64,000 bases of DNA from Paratinospora sagittata (lineage: Eukaryota; Streptophyta; Magnoliopsida; Ranunculales; Menispermaceae), in assembly GCA_035771175.1 (NCBI GenBank), contig CM069598.1, forward strand, positions 11,186,668-11,250,667. The letters run 5' to 3'. Position numbers and translations under genes: made by a program. Of the stretch, positions 1 to 14,032 are shown in pieces (within the stretch, counting starts at the first letter, position 1; each line of letters opens with the position of its first letter). The notes below the pieces were generated by a model. The model had not been told where the DNA came from, searched no databases, and saw nothing but the letters and a program-made list of their open reading frames with translations.

Positions 1-1241
<1,241 letters not shown>

Positions 1242-3523
1242 GAAAGTAGCAATGTTGCATATGTCAAAATGTAGCAGGTAAGTTATACTTTAAGATGTCT
1301 TCCTTCCTTCCTTCTAGTTGTTCCGAAGGTTCAAATGGGTAGATAGAATATAAATGTTTCTTTATACAGAGTGAAAAATGCGAGAATTCTTGGGTGTAAT
1401 GTACCATTAGTTTCAAACAACATTTGAGAAATATATTCTTTTTTCCCCCCTCCATAGATGGATGGAATGGTTTTGAAAGGAAAACATTCTGTTCCAGCCT
1501 CCGAGGTTCATAGAAATGTTAGATTATAACCTATGCTTCATCTTGTTAAAGGGTGAAGGACTCACGGTGCTTTCTGCTGAACTCATCAATAACAGGGAGG
1601 CTTGGCTCTTCAAGCAGTGCCATCTACTGAGGTAACTAGTAACAACCACTTAATATATCACAAAGAGAGTTTTGGATGAATTACCTGTTGTATGTTTCAA
1701 TTGATAAACATCAGTGATGATCATCAAATGAAGCATACAGTGGTTAGCCAATAGACTTCTGTAACTTCCCAAGTCCAGAGCCAAGCTTCTAAGTAAGATT
1801 TATTATGGTGGATTTGGTAACAGATTCAAGGCATGAAATGTAACAAGTTAGAAGCTTAGGGCTTGGTTTTTTATTTTTATTTTGTAAGAACTTTATTATG
1901 CTTCTAATGAGGTGGGCCTTTAAAATTCCAAGTTTAATCCTTTTGGTATTGTGTCATTTAAACCATGTAGATCATTTAAGTATTTTTCTTTCTGTTCCTT
2001 TCCATTATTTTAGACAGGTAAATTTGTTTCAAGGAAAGTTGTTACCTGAGATAAAGGAGTAGTTGTAAGTAGAAACACTTATTATTAAACCACCTCACAC
2101 ATTGAATACTCTATGGGGAGTGGCCTGCTCAGATGAAATTGGTTTTTAACCATTACACCAACCTAAGTTGTTTGAGCTTTCTAATTTTACTATATATAAA
2201 CATATATTCAATATTGATTGATGCTAACAAACACTTATTATGTGTAGCCTTCTTCTGGTTTTTCTTGGCTTTGCGGTAGGGGTTGTTCTGTTGGTTTCTA
2301 TGTTTTGTTGGCATTTGTAAGCTTGTGTATTGTTGCTCTTGGACCTGATGCTCCTGTAGGATGTTTGCTTCTTTTTTAGTAATATTATGCTTTGTTTCTT
2401 CTTAAAAAAAAAATGCTGACCAATATTTATCTATTAATCCTATTTTATTTCATTGTAGTATTAATAGGAATATTGACTTAAATACTAATATTATTAATTA
2501 AAATTAATGATTGTCAGAGTGATGTTACATTAATCATGTTGAAGCCAAGCTGTGATTTGAAAAATCATCACACTTTCTGCTGTTTGCTTGTCCTCACAAT
2601 ATAGTTTGATACATTTCTCTAGAGATAACCATCATATATACTAGATATGTAATTTCTCTCTAAATAGGCCTTAGTACCCTAAAGGAAGAGCTCCCTGGTC
2701 GTATTTTATATGATGAATTACTTTATATTTAAGATGTTAAACATTATGGAGTTGAAATTCTTGCATTTACTAAACACCCAAGTATAGTCATGTTAGAATA
2801 GTACTGTTGCTATATACATTTAACTCTACGTCCGAGTAAAATCAAGTTGTGACAGGACAAGACATATAGATTCATGTGACCACATCCCAGTGCAAGGCCT
2901 CACCCACAAACTACCTTTCTGGAAACAGAAATAATGAGGGGGGCTCAGCACCTGAGTATCTTGGATCATCCTCACGAATTAGGGACATGTATACCCAACC
3001 AAATCCCATACTCAAGTCATTGTAGAAAGGATGATGCTACAGCTACTTAGAAGGAAACTTAATTGGCATATTCACAGAGTCTCTTAAATCATCCTGTAAC
3101 TGTAAGATGAGTCTCTTAAAACACAAGTATACCAGCTGAGTTAGCATTTGAATCACTCCGTCATTTTCCTTCTAAAAATACTGGAGAGTACTAGCTAATA
3201 AACATAGGCCTTAAATGTAGAATCATATGTATTTAATGTTTCATGCCACATGAATTCCCTTCTTGGGTTTTGGGCAACTTTTGTTCTTCGAAATAGGTGG
3301 ATCATATTTAATAGGCAGGAACCAGCCATTTAGAGAAAAAAAAAAAGTTAAAACTACACTATATAGTCAACACACAGTACAGAACAAATAATTAACAAAC
3401 ATCCAAGAGAGATGATGGTCATTCAAAACCATGCGCATATCTATCTATCTATCCATCAATCTCTCTCTCTGTAATCCAGACATGACATATATAGAAATAG
3501 AATCAATATGACTTGATTCTCTT
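1242..3523. other. Spacer between GLR and CYP77B genes, with both 3' untranslated regions
   Basis: No coding exon is recognisable. The two flanking genes converge, so this stretch carries both 3'UTRs. GLR-side UTR sequence probably runs beyond 1276, where an intron-like donor sits. Around 2240-2411 a TG/T-rich stretch ending in an A-run (about 2404-2413) looks like the 3' tail of an old LINE or processed insertion, at low confidence. Short CTAT/CT simple repeats lie at about 3439-3471 near the P450 3' end. Confidence 0.5.
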
Positions 3524-5083
3524 TCACCTAGGCAAGATAGCAGCTCTGAGAGGGTTCTTCATGACCACAGTAAATGCAAAAGTCTCAGTTGGGTCAGGTG
3601 GTGCACCAGGCACTGGTAACCACTTAAAAGCTTGAACCATCTTGGCCAACAATAAATGTACATGCAGTGTCCCAAGTGTCATTGCAGGGCAAATCCTTCT
3701 CCCAACCCCAAATGGCATCATCTTCACTCCCCTTGAACCTGTGACATCCACATTCACACCATCCCCTCCTTCCAAAAATCTCTCTGGCCTAAACTCACTT
3801 GCCTGCTTCCACACACTTCCATCCTCTGTTAACCATGCTGTGTAAAACTCCACTGTTACACCTTCTGGAAGCCTATACCCTCCTAACTCAGTCTCCTTTG
3901 TTGTTGCATGAGACAACACAAAATGACTTGGTGGGTGTCTTCTAAATGTCTCCTTCACCACTGCACCTAAATAACTCATCTTCTCCACATCTTCTTCTGT
4001 TATCTTCCCTTCTTTTCCTACACAGTTCACTATTTCTTCATACAGTTTTTGCTGTATTTCTTGGTCTAAAACCAAATGCAGCAATGCCCATTCCACTGTT
4101 GTTGCACTTGTGTCTGTTCCAGCATTCATCACTTCTGAACATAATGTCACTAGCTCTTCTTCCCCAAGTTTTCCCCTCCCTTCTGGTACTTCTAGCTCGA
4201 ATAATGAGTCGATGTACGCTGCACCGAGTTGACTCACCATCGTCTCGTCCTCACTAGCCCTAGAATCATTAGTACTAGTATTAGTATTAGTATTGCTTTC
4301 TACAAAGGCTCTTCTGCTTCTTACTAGTGGAACCAAGCACTCCATTTGCTTTTTTCTGAGTTCTTTAGCCTTTCTCAGCTGAGTTCTAAATAAGGGTGCG
4401 AAGACTGGCAAGAAATCAGGCAATTTTGGAGTTGTCATCATCATGACATCTTTCAAAACAGCTTCTATCTCCTTAACTCTGGCTACTGATATCTTTGCAC
4501 CAAAGCAAATGCATATCAAAATGCTACATACAGTGAGTCTGCAGTTGCTCATAACTTCAACACACCCATTGTTCTTAGCCTCTATTTCCAGCCTCTTCAA
4601 GTGGTTCTCAATAGCCCATTCCCTTATCCAACCACACTGCCGGATTCTCGCCGGGTTTATGAGCTCGGTGACGAAGTTCCGGCGAAGAGTACGCCAGAGT
4701 GGGCCGTAGACCGCTGAGTTTATGGTGCATTTGCCGACGCTGAACAAGAGGCGGGTCTGAGAATCAGCCGGCCGGCTAGCGAAGATAGGTCCCTTCAGGA
4801 TGAGAGCTTCGTGGATGAGGTCGGCGCTGGTGACGATGACTAGGGTGCGTTGGCCCATTTGCATGGTGAAGATAGGGCCATATTTCTTGCGTAAGTCTCG
4901 AACTACGTACATGAAGGGCCGGCGTTGGAGAACTACTTGGCCTAAGTTGCCGAGGAGTGGCCAGCCGGGGGGCCCCGGAGGGAGGTTCTGAGGGCCTCCT
5001 CCAGTCACTGACCAGCGGCGCCACCAGATTCCGGCAAGGATAGCGGCCGAGAAGAGGATGAGAAGGTCGAGAATGTAGTCCAT
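3524..5083 (-). CDS. CYP77B1-like: Cytochrome P450, CYP77B type (CYP77B1-like)
   Basis: A complete single-exon gene of 519 residues, normal length for a plant A-type P450; intronless structure is usual in CYP77. Visible parts in order: N-terminal ER membrane anchor (about residues 5-22), WWRR stop-transfer, proline hinge LPPGPPGWPLLGN, I-helix oxygen-binding AGTDTS (about 321-326), the ExxR motif in KETFRR (E378/R381), PERF block FRPERF (431-436), and haem loop FGVGRRIC with Cys465 as thiolate ligand. The residue two after the Cys is Ala (CPA), where most P450s have Gly; CYP77 members share this as I recall. Regions such as FTMQMGQRT, TVCSILICICFGAKI and DVMMMTTPKLPDFLPVF match CYP77B better than CYP77A. 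CYP77 enzymes hydroxylate or epoxidise fatty acids in cutin-type metabolism (shown mainly for CYP77A); the CYP77B substrate is less certain. The start ATG is the first Met, just before the hydrophobic anchor. Confidence 0.95.
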   Translation of the reverse strand: MDYILDLLILFSAAILAGIWWRRWSVTGGGPQNLPPGPPGWPLLGNLGQVVLQRRPFMYVVRDLRKKYGPIFTMQMGQRTLVIVTSADLIHEALILKGPIFASRPADSQTRLLFSVGKCTINSAVYGPLWRTLRRNFVTELINPARIRQCGWIREWAIENHLKRLEIEAKNNGCVEVMSNCRLTVCSILICICFGAKISVARVKEIEAVLKDVMMMTTPKLPDFLPVFAPLFRTQLRKAKELRKKQMECLVPLVRSRRAFVESNTNTNTSTNDSRASEDETMVSQLGAAYIDSLFELEVPEGRGKLGEEELVTLCSEVMNAGTDTSATTVEWALLHLVLDQEIQQKLYEEIVNCVGKEGKITEEDVEKMSYLGAVVKETFRRHPPSHFVLSHATTKETELGGYRLPEGVTVEFYTAWLTEDGSVWKQASEFRPERFLEGGDGVNVDVTGSRGVKMMPFGVGRRICPAMTLGTLHVHLLLAKMVQAFKWLPVPGAPPDPTETFAFTVVMKNPLRAAILPR

Positions 5084-5138
5084 TATGGTTAAGGAGAGAG
5101 GAAGCTAAGGTGCAAGAAGGTTAATATGGAGGGTGGTG

Positions 5139-5145
5139 TTTTATA
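5139..5145 (-). promoter_or_regulatory. TATA box of the CYP77B gene
   Basis: TATAAAA on the minus strand (TTTTATA on the plus strand), about 56 bases upstream of the ATG. This spacing gives a short 5' leader of some 25-30 bases. It is the only good TATA match near the start. Confidence 0.6.
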
Positions 5146-7649
5146 ACTGCATGCAACTTGAAATTGAGAGGAAGAGGGAGTAAATGGAGTTTACCTACCA
5201 ACTGGTCAAATTGAATGTTTTATGTATTAAAAGTGGAAATTTGAAAAAAGTAAAAAGAAAAATATAAAATAGGGAAATGATAGTAAAACCCTATAACAAA
5301 AAACTTGAAAATAAACATCAAACAACAAAAAATACACAAACAATAAAACACTAAAACGCTATCTTCAAATCACTGCCGGCAAAGAAGCGGAAGAGAGTGA
5401 AAACAAACACCAATAGCAAAACGGCGAGAGCAAATTTCAAGATTGTACTTCTTCTTTTTTAAGCACAAAATAACTTAAAATTTGTTTAAAAACCAGGATA
5501 TATAGATTCAATGCATGTTGACTGAATATATAGATTTAATACAGTGAGAAAAATAAAACTTATCTTCAATTGACTAGTTTTGAAAATGGTTCTTCAAACG
5601 CCTAAAGAGAAATAGAAAGATGAATACAAGGTGTCTCAAAACCCTAGATTATAATTTTTTTTTCATAAAAAGAAGAAGTTACCTTGAAATACCCAAAATA
5701 ATAATGAAAAATGAAATGGGAAGTTATCAAAAAAAAAAAAAAAACCCCATGTAAGGCCCACGGGTGTCACCTTAGGTGTTCCGTTAAGTGTCAAACTATC
5801 ATTTCCCTATAAAATAATGTAAATTTATTAGGAGGGTCTCAGCATTTATTTGTTGTTAAACAAGAAAAAAAAAATGCTTTAGTTAGGTTAAACAATGTGT
5901 TATTTTAATTAGCTATTTTTTAACTAATTTAACTCTATTTGTGTTTGGTATGATTGAGAAATAAATAAGTTCTTCATATTTATGAATGATTTACACCAAC
6001 ATTAATTTTTTTCCTAAAATTATCGTTGTCCATTATGTGGAGTCCAACATCATGATTTATGACAAAATAGACAATAAATAATTAATTAAATATTTGTTTT
6101 TTTTCACAATTTAATAAATTTTGGGTACAAACGTGTTGCATTATTATGGTGGGCCAAGGCCTTCTGCCCAACATATATCCTTAATTTCTCCTTAAATTGT
6201 TATATCGAATGTTTATCTGTATTTATGGTTATAAAGTATACGTGTTGGCCTGAGAAAACTTTTCAAAAATATTTTTTTAAAAAATATTTTTATTAAAAGC
6301 GTTTTTGAAAAAAAGTTGATCGTCCAAAATTTTTTTTAAAAGTTAAATACTATTTTTTTATTATAATCTAATTAAAAATATATATTATCAAATACTTTTA
6401 AAAATATTTTTGTTTTAAACACATTTTAAAAAAGTTCTTTCAAATGCCTAAAAGTATTTAAATTTATTACATAAATAGAAGTTTATAAATATGTAATGAC
6501 ATGGCTTATACGAGTTTATGGCCTATTTTGTGAAGATCAGATAATTCAAATTATAAAATAAATAATTTGACAATTAGTTGGTATATTTAGAAATCAATCT
6601 TTTTAATATTATTAACAAGCTGAATCTTAAATTGTTGATTTTTCTCAATATTTAAACCAATATATAATCAAATATAAATCTTAAAACCTTTGCTGAGGTC
6701 GTAATCTATTTTTGTCCCTTAGCTTAAAAAAAAAAAATTCTTTTGTCCCATGGTTTCATCTAGATTAATTTATATCAAACTTCTTGTCTATATGCATTTA
6801 GTCAATGGCTGTGAGAGTCACCAATTTGCACGTGTACACCCCAAATTCCAATTATTCATGTACAGAGATTCTTTTAGATTGATCAAAGATGGCCAAATAA
6901 TTAAAGAGAGGCAAGTATCTGAAAAATTTTAAAGTTTCAGAAGGTGCTCTTTTGTGGGTTAGGAGCTTGCGTTTTCCTGAGATTAGTCAGGTGCACTCAA
7001 ATTAGCTTGAATACCCAAAAAAAAAAAAAAATCTTCGAGATTGAACAACATATTATTTCAAAAAAATATAAGGAACACACCTAATGTTCTTAGCCTTCTA
7101 CTAATATAATATTTTAATATCATTAAACTGAGTTTCCTCTAATGATTTGATTTCATCAGTTTGGAGTTTGGTGGTACTACCAAACTCCATATATCATCTC
7201 TCCTTTTCAATAACTATATATTAGTGTAAACAAGTTACGTGGGTGTGTAGGGCTAGGTGGCAATCATTCCCAATAGGACCTCTCTCCCACCCCACGGAGA
7301 GTCAAACTATTTTGACCTACCATTTTTTATTTCTTCACCCATCTTATTTAAAAGTTTAAAATGCCAAAAAAAATCTCAAAGTTATCAAAAATAAATAAAT
7401 ATTAAATTCTTTAAACCCTACTACCTCTGTGTTCACTCATCCACTCTTTATCCTAAATCTTTCAACCTTTTAACTCTCCAACTCATCTTAATCTTCAATT
7501 TTGTCATTTTTTTGTATCTTTCAAATCAAAAGCATACATTTCTACCATTTTTACCCTTTTGAAGTGTTTTTTTTTATAAAAACATACCCAAAATCGAAGA
7601 TGAAATGGGGCAAAAATGAGTTTTGAAACCCAAAAAGATCACCTTCGAA

Positions 7650-7860
7650 TTGGATGTGTCCGACCCGACGTGGACGGACAGAATGAAGTTTGTCCGACCC
7701 TAATATCCTCTGTTCGGCCCATTAGGGTCGGACAAAAAAAAAATCAAAAAATACATTGTTCTACCCAATAGGCCAGACACACCTCTTTATGTCCGACCTA
7801 TAGTGGTTGGACATAAAGAGAAATGTCCAACCCTGGTGGGTCGGACGTTTACAATTCTAG
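7650..7860. repeat. Cluster of GTCCGAC/GTCGGAC motifs in a possible non-autonomous element
   Basis: At least five forward or inverted copies of a GTCCGACC-like motif occur in about 210 bases of otherwise AT-rich DNA, including pairs that can fold (TTATGTCCGACC near 7796 with GGTTGGACATAAA near 7807). A second cluster lies at 33820-33890 inside the TIR element at 33692-34640. Both stretches are followed by purine-rich sequence of the type GAAGAAGAAGAAA...GGGG. Shared descent is inferred from these resemblances only. Confidence 0.35.
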
Positions 7861-8553
7861 CGCGCGGAACCCATGTTCGTCGCCTCATTATACTATTTTC
7901 ACCCATTGTTTTGCAAAAAAAGCATTCAAATCCAATAGTGTAGTATTGAAATCAACTTAGAACATGTAAATATCATAATTTACTTATTGATTTGTGGTCA
8001 AAGATTGCACTTGAATCACTTTAAATTCGAGGCCTCCAAAACCTAAAATAACGTAATTTTTTGACAAGATTTCGCCACGTTGTTGCTCACAAATCTTCCT
8101 AACGGTGTTTTAACCCTTTGAATGATTGAAAAACTTAAAGAAATGGTGAAAAGAAGAGAAGAAACGAGAGAGAGGAAAAGGGTTTAGGGCGTAGGGGCGA
8201 GAAGGGTAGAATGAGAATTTAGGTGAGTGAAGAGAAACAAAATGATTGATTTTAAATTTTCATGTGGGTGTAGAGATAGGAAAGGATGAGTGAAAATAGC
8301 CGGCCCCCATGGAGCCCTCATTGATTGGCCTCTAAGTTCTGCTTTCATATTGGTTACTCCATTTTATGTGTATTGTATAATATATTGCTTCATTTCTTTC
8401 CGTAGCTAGGGTTTTTCTTGTTAGGTATAGTTAGCTTCTAGTCCCTATTTAGTATAATGGAGAAAGTATTTTTAAAAATAGTTGGTCTTACTTAGCTTCT
8501 TCAAAAGTATAAAAATTGTTCTTCGTGAGGCAGTCTGATCGAAAGCAGATTTT

Positions 8554-8828
8554 GGCCTTGTTTGGTATATTTTTTATGTTTGAACCCAAAAGCATTTTTT
8601 CTAATACAGGTCGCAAAGGAAGAAGCAGGTCTCAACTAGCTTTGACAAAATGTGCTTAAATCATATTTGAATCACTGCATAGATGTCAAATAACACCCTC
8701 AGTGCCTTTGGCAGAATTGTTTACCAGAATGCCACTTTTGCCATTATGCCAAACAAGACCTTTTGTCAAATGTTTCTAAAAATGCTTTTCGTCCTAAAAT
8801 GCTTTACAAAATCTATACCAAATGGGCC
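8554..8828. mobile_element. Candidate MITE (about 275 bp)
   Basis: The left end GGCCTTGTTTGGTATA and the right end TATACCAAATGGGCC form imperfect terminal inverted repeats of about 16 bases. No coding capacity lies between. The GGCCTTGTTTGG start is common in plant PIF/Harbinger- and hAT-type MITEs. I could not find a convincing target-site duplication, so the exact ends are uncertain. Confidence 0.45.
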
Positions 8829-11033
8829 TCTAATTAATTTAAATCTAAAGATAGGACAAAATAGTATTTATATTATAGGTATATTGATTAATTAAAAATT
8901 GTCTTATATGTATTGTTAATTCTTTTCTTCCGACAATTTAATTAAATTCTTCCACTTGGTGGTAAAAGTCTGTAGAGTTATCAGTCATATTAGTGACCAA
9001 CAAAAGATGAATTATATTATAATTATACAGCACTAATTAAATAAATCATATATATGATTTACTAATATCCCTAAAAAAATATATTGATAACTTAGACTTC
9101 TTTGGTCTCTTCGACCCATCATTATACCAATTGCTGGCAGCTTTAGTTTCAAAGTACAATAAAAAAATAAAAAAAAATGAAAAGAAATCTTAGTATTGTA
9201 GTTCAAGATCATCCTATCATCATTGACTCTCAGATGAATAGTGAAAACGGCTTAGAAGTCGTGATGCAGTATACTTATAGTATGCAAGGAGCACCAGATA
9301 GTTTCTTGTTTATATAAAATGCGCACTACTTTGGCCTTAGACTCTATTTCGCACCGTTTCTCTCTTAATCATTTTGTTTTAATAAAATCTGCACAAAAGA
9401 GTCTTTCAAAAAAAAAGTTAATCATTTAAAATAATAAATTTTCTACGATTTAAAAAAGCTCTTTATTACTAGCTTATCGACTTTAATTTTTACGATTTAA
9501 AAAATAATAATAATAATACCCTTAAATTTATCAATTTATAAGAAAAATATTTATTTAAAATTTAAATAAATAATTTTATAATTTTTAAAATCACTTTTTG
9601 CACCAAATGAGATGGAAACAACCTTTTTTTTAAATTACTTTTACTGTAATCACTTTTTTCGAAAACTAAAAGCTATAACCAGAAGTTTCACTTTTATAGA
9701 GGGCGGTGATTATCACGAGACGCTCTTCTGCCATGTGTACATAAAAAAAAAGCTTTATGTAACAGCTCTAGCTTCTTTAACAAATAACAAAAACACCCTT
9801 TAGATATTTTCACTCTTTAGGCCTTAATCCTTTTTGACCCACGAAGACCCCTAATTTTTCACTTTTGAATTATGATCTCAATCAAACCTGTCTAATATAG
9901 TTCTACCTTATAACTTATATAGAAACAACTATGAAGAAAATATTTATAAAAAAAAAGTTAAAAATATAGTTGTTTAGGATATATAGGCCTTGCTTGTTTA
10001 TGTGGTAGGAACAACGGTGCGGGCAAGTTTTTTGCTAAACACAACAAAATGTGTATTTGAAAGATTAACGTTTACGGTAAAAGAACACAATTTTTTAATA
10101 TTTTACAAAAGCTCATTTCTATCAATTTTTCCGTTTGAGACCCGTATTTGAAAAACACTTTTAGGTTTAAACGTAAAAGTTATGTCAAATAAGGCAACAT
10201 TTATACTCCTTTCTTAAATTAGCATTACGTCATATATATATATATATATATTAACTAGCTCGATGTTGATATAAAGAATAACAATAAGAGTAATATTAGA
10301 CTGAATGAGTAAATGTAACACTTTTAATGGTTAGAATTAGAATAAGCAACATTCAGGGTATGTTAAGGAGAACTTTAAAAAAAATGTATTTTTCGAGTTG
10401 AAAAAGTTAGTTCATCCGGCTTCTTCTAAAAGTGAAAAAATGTTTTTTTTTTTACCCGAATTTACTAAAAACATAGGTGTTACCAAATATGGCCTCACAA
10501 GAAAATAAACCCATTTCATAGACACTAAAAAAATACAATTAGCATATCCCCATTAACTACATTTTATATACCAAAATGTGGAGATAATCATAACTAGTTT
10601 CTTATGATTTCCATTAAAACTCCAGTATATTTTATTCAAGGACTTGTGTGACACGAGTCAATTAACCACCGAAAGCCAAAAAATCCCAACACCAACATGC
10701 CTAACTTATTTTTTTTTTTATTTTTTATATTCTATTATGTTCTGACCAAAATACCCTTTGGTACATACGCTAATAGATTGAGACTACGTGGAACCCAAGA
10801 AGCCGGCAACGTGGACTGTTTCGGTAGTCTCTAAAAACCGGTCAACTGTCCCCCGATTAACCCAGTCACCACCACCTTCGTAGCTTCTGGCCTTCGCTTT
10901 TAAAAACAACAAAACAAAAATAAAAAGAAAGCAAAGAAAAGAAAAAACAGAGAAGCTTTTTAGATTAGAGAGAAGCGTTTAGAATGCGCTTTCATGGCGA
11001 AAGCGGATCCGTTCTGAGTTCATCATCAAAAAC

Positions 11034-13365
11034 ATGACTCAGATTTGCCGGAAACTGGTTCGGTTGGATCTGAAATGGAGTTTTCTGGAACGGGTGGCTT
11101 TTCTCAAGCGATTTTTCCAGTTCATTTGGGACCGAATCCTCACGTGTTCTACCGGAAAACCGGTCCACTACCGCCGGATTTCGCATCATATTTCCCTCAG
11201 CTCCTCCTCCTCCTCCTCCTCTTCTCCGGTAACCATCGAAACCGTGTTCGGATCCGGTGATCATGGTTCTTCTTGTGGTGGTTATGATACTGATTCAGAT
11301 TTAGTAGCTCTGAAGATTAGTCTCTTGGGTGATTCTCAGACTGGAAAAACTAGTTTTCTGGTAATTATTTAATTTATTATTTAGTTTTTTTATTTTTTCT
11401 TCTTGGTTTAATTGGCTTTTTGGGTCTTTAGCTCAAATGGGTCTTAATTAATTAAATTTTTGAGTTTAGTTATCATTTTTTTTTTTTGGTGTGTGAAGAT
11501 TAAGTATGTTGGGAATGAGCAAGAAAGGCAAAGTTTGGAATTGAAAGGGTTGAATTTGGTGAATAAGACAGCTTTTGTTCAAGGCGCCCGCCTTGCTTTC
11601 AGTATTTGGGATGTGGGAGGTATATATATATATGTGTGTGTTATTATTATTATTATTGAATTTAATATTAGTGATTTGATTCATTTTAGTCATACTTATT
11701 TGATTTAATCGGAATAAAGTTTTAATTTTTTTTTTCTTCTTATGCCGTGTGAAGGTGATCATAAGTCTCTTGATCATGTTCCAATTGCTTGTAAAGATGC
11801 AGTTGCAATCTTAATCATGTTTGATCTAACCAGTCGCCAGACACTAAACAGGTGTGTTCTTGATTTAATTATTACTTGCTCAAGAGGGAGTTTGAATCTG
11901 AAAGATAGAAAAAAATGTTGAATGAAAATTATGAAATGATAATCTTTTTCTTCACCCTGTTTCTTCTTCTTATTATTATTATTATTATTACTTCTTTTAG
12001 CTTTACCAAAATGATTTTTTGAATTCAAATCAATCTTGTTGATGAAGTTGGATCCATGAGTACACCTTGAAAGTAATCTTCCAACCACCAACCCACCCAG
12101 TAAAAAAAAAGGTTTAAAAAAAAGAAATTAAGAGAAGAACTTCTTTTAGCTTTGAACTATATATAAAGTAATTATATACTTATATAATTTTCTATAATTT
12201 CTAAGTGCTATGGTTTCCTTGTATATAAATTGCAGTGTTATAGGGTGGTATCAGCAAGCAAGAAAATGGAATCAGGTAATATATTATTATTTTTTTTCTA
12301 AGTTATATATCATTAGTCACAGTAAGCACTCAACATGGTTATAATTATGTCTAATAGCTTTTCTTCTTTTCCACTTTCTTTCATTTTCTTTTTGGGTTCA
12401 GAATGCAATTCCAATATTAATAGGAACGAAATTTGATGATTTTTCTCGCCTTCCTCTAGCTATGCAATGGACAATAATTAGCCAGGTCAGTTCTACCAGT
12501 CTTTCTTTCTTTCTGTCTTTTCTTTTTTTTTTTGAACTTTTCAAAATTACAACTAAAATTTGGAGAAATTGTCACTCTTTGATTGATGATTTTATTCTAT
12601 TTTTCTAACAAATTGATGTATGATGAACTAATGAAGTCTAGAGTACTCAATTCCACGCTTGACCTTAATGCTTGCCATTGAGACTCAATTAAGGACAAGC
12701 ACTAGAGTCCATTTGAAGAGACAAGTTAGTGGGTTGGAAAATTCAATATTTTGGGCTCTTGCATTTACATTCTTTTAATCAAACTACGGGAGGAAAAAAA
12801 AAAAAAAGACTTATAATATAGAATAATGTTATATGTATGTTTGATATCAAAGTCATTTTTTTACGTTGACACCCAATCTTTTTTGGATGTTTTGACGATG
12901 TGTGTATATTTGAGAATGTTGCACGATACATGCGCATCCTCAAAACATCTAAAAGAGTTGTGTGTCAGCATCAAAAAATAACGTTGACGATCAACGTATA
13001 TAAAATATTTTTCTATAACATATATAAGAAAAAGAACTTCAAAACTATACCTTTTGATAATTTCTTTGTTGGGCAAAGAACTTTTAGTGGGCATTTTGAT
13101 ACATATATATATTTATTTTTATTTTTTTTCTCGTGTTTTTTTGAGGTTGAAATCTCAATAGTTGAGATAAGGTATAAATTGATGATGATGATTGAAACAG
13201 GCGAGAACTTGTGCGAGGGCAATGAAAGCAACACTCTTCTTTTCAAGTGCGACACATAACATAAACGTGAATAAGATCTTCAAGTTCATCACAGCCAAGC
13301 TATTTAACTTGCCATGGACTGTGCAGAGGAACCTTACAATTGGAGAACCCATCATCGACTTCTAA
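11034..13365 (+). CDS. SGP1-like: Septum-promoting-type monomeric GTP-binding protein (SGP1/SGP2-like, Tem1/Spg1 family)
   Basis: A six-exon gene: 11034-11360, 11499-11619, 11755-11851, 12236-12275, 12402-12485, 13201-13365. All introns are GT/AG and phases agree, giving 277 residues ending TIGEPIIDF. The N-terminal ~95 residues are a variable leader with a Ser run. The Ras-like G domain follows: P-loop GDSQTGKT (99-106), G3 box as WDVGG (146-150), G4 as TKFD (204-207; NKxD in most Ras proteins), and G5 as SSAT (238-241). The TKFD form and the extended C-terminus are typical of the plant/fungal Spg1-Tem1 branch. Fungal members trigger septation, and Arabidopsis SGP1 works with a MAP4K (family knowledge). 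There is no C-terminal prenylation Cys, as in that branch. The ATG at 11034 gives the family-sized leader. Confidence 0.93.
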
Positions 13366-14032
13366 TATTGGATCTATATATACATATATATGGTTGTTCG
13401 ATCTTCATTAGATTCCTTAATTTTTCCAGTACTCTTCAAAGCTGATCATATAAACATTTGTACATAGAATTTGACACCTCAGTCCCCCTTGGAACTAAAA
13501 CTCCTTTGTTTTTAGTGAGATTTTTTTTTTTTTTTTTTTGGTTTTTTTTTCCTTTGAATTATTATTTTAACTCAAAAAAAAAAAAGGGAGGGACTGTAAC
13601 AGAGCCTTATGTCAGAATTTCATGCTGTTGTTGATCAACTATTGTAGCACAAGTTTTGATCAAAGGAGAATGAAGGAAAAAGTGGATAAAGAATACATGT
13701 TTTTCCTTTCTGGATCTCGCTGTCTTTTTTTCTTTTTTAATTCTTATTACTTTGGAAAGAATTAGATAATTGAAAAGAAAGTACGATTATGAAGTATGAA
13801 GATTAATTAAGAAAATAAAACTCATATTAATTAGAAGAATATAGATAATAAGTTGTATGCAACTCTCCTCGCCATAAGCGAGGGTTCAAATCTTGCACCA
13901 GTCGTCTTTAATTTCAAAATTGAAATGTGTCATTTTTTTGTAGGTGATCTGTAAATATCACTATATGCCCTTTTTGAGGCCTGTGACATGTCCTACCTTA
14001 AATTGGGTAGTCTTCCTTACTTAAACTTTTAA

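Larger units (their letters stand above)
5146..11033. other. AT-rich intergenic region with degraded transposon remnants
   Basis: No gene is supported. The region is A/T-rich with many homopolymer runs and a TA run at about 10227-10250. Candidate MITE-like pieces are at 8554-8828 (separate entry), at about 9985-10197 (ends GGCCTTGCTTGTTTAT and a weak inverted partner) and at about 9312-9610. A cluster of GTCCGACC motifs lies at 7650-7860 (separate entry). From about 10800 the DNA becomes promoter and 5' leader of the GTPase gene; I see no clean TATA box there. Confidence 0.5.

Noticed and set aside
5341..5450. Minus-strand hydrophobic frame (ILKFALAVLLLVFVFTLFRFFAG) that looks like a membrane anchor
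   Set aside because: No start codon in a sensible place, no continuing exon found, and it lies in decayed intergenic DNA. Composition alone is not enough.
7650..7860. CRISPR-like regular repeats of GTCCGACC
   Set aside because: Spacing is irregular, copies are both forward and inverted, and the genome is a plant; a transposon core is the better reading.
13860..13910. tRNA-like GGTTCAAATC box
   Set aside because: No acceptor stem, D-arm or anticodon arm around it. The same phrase is common in degraded plant repeats (also near 35925).
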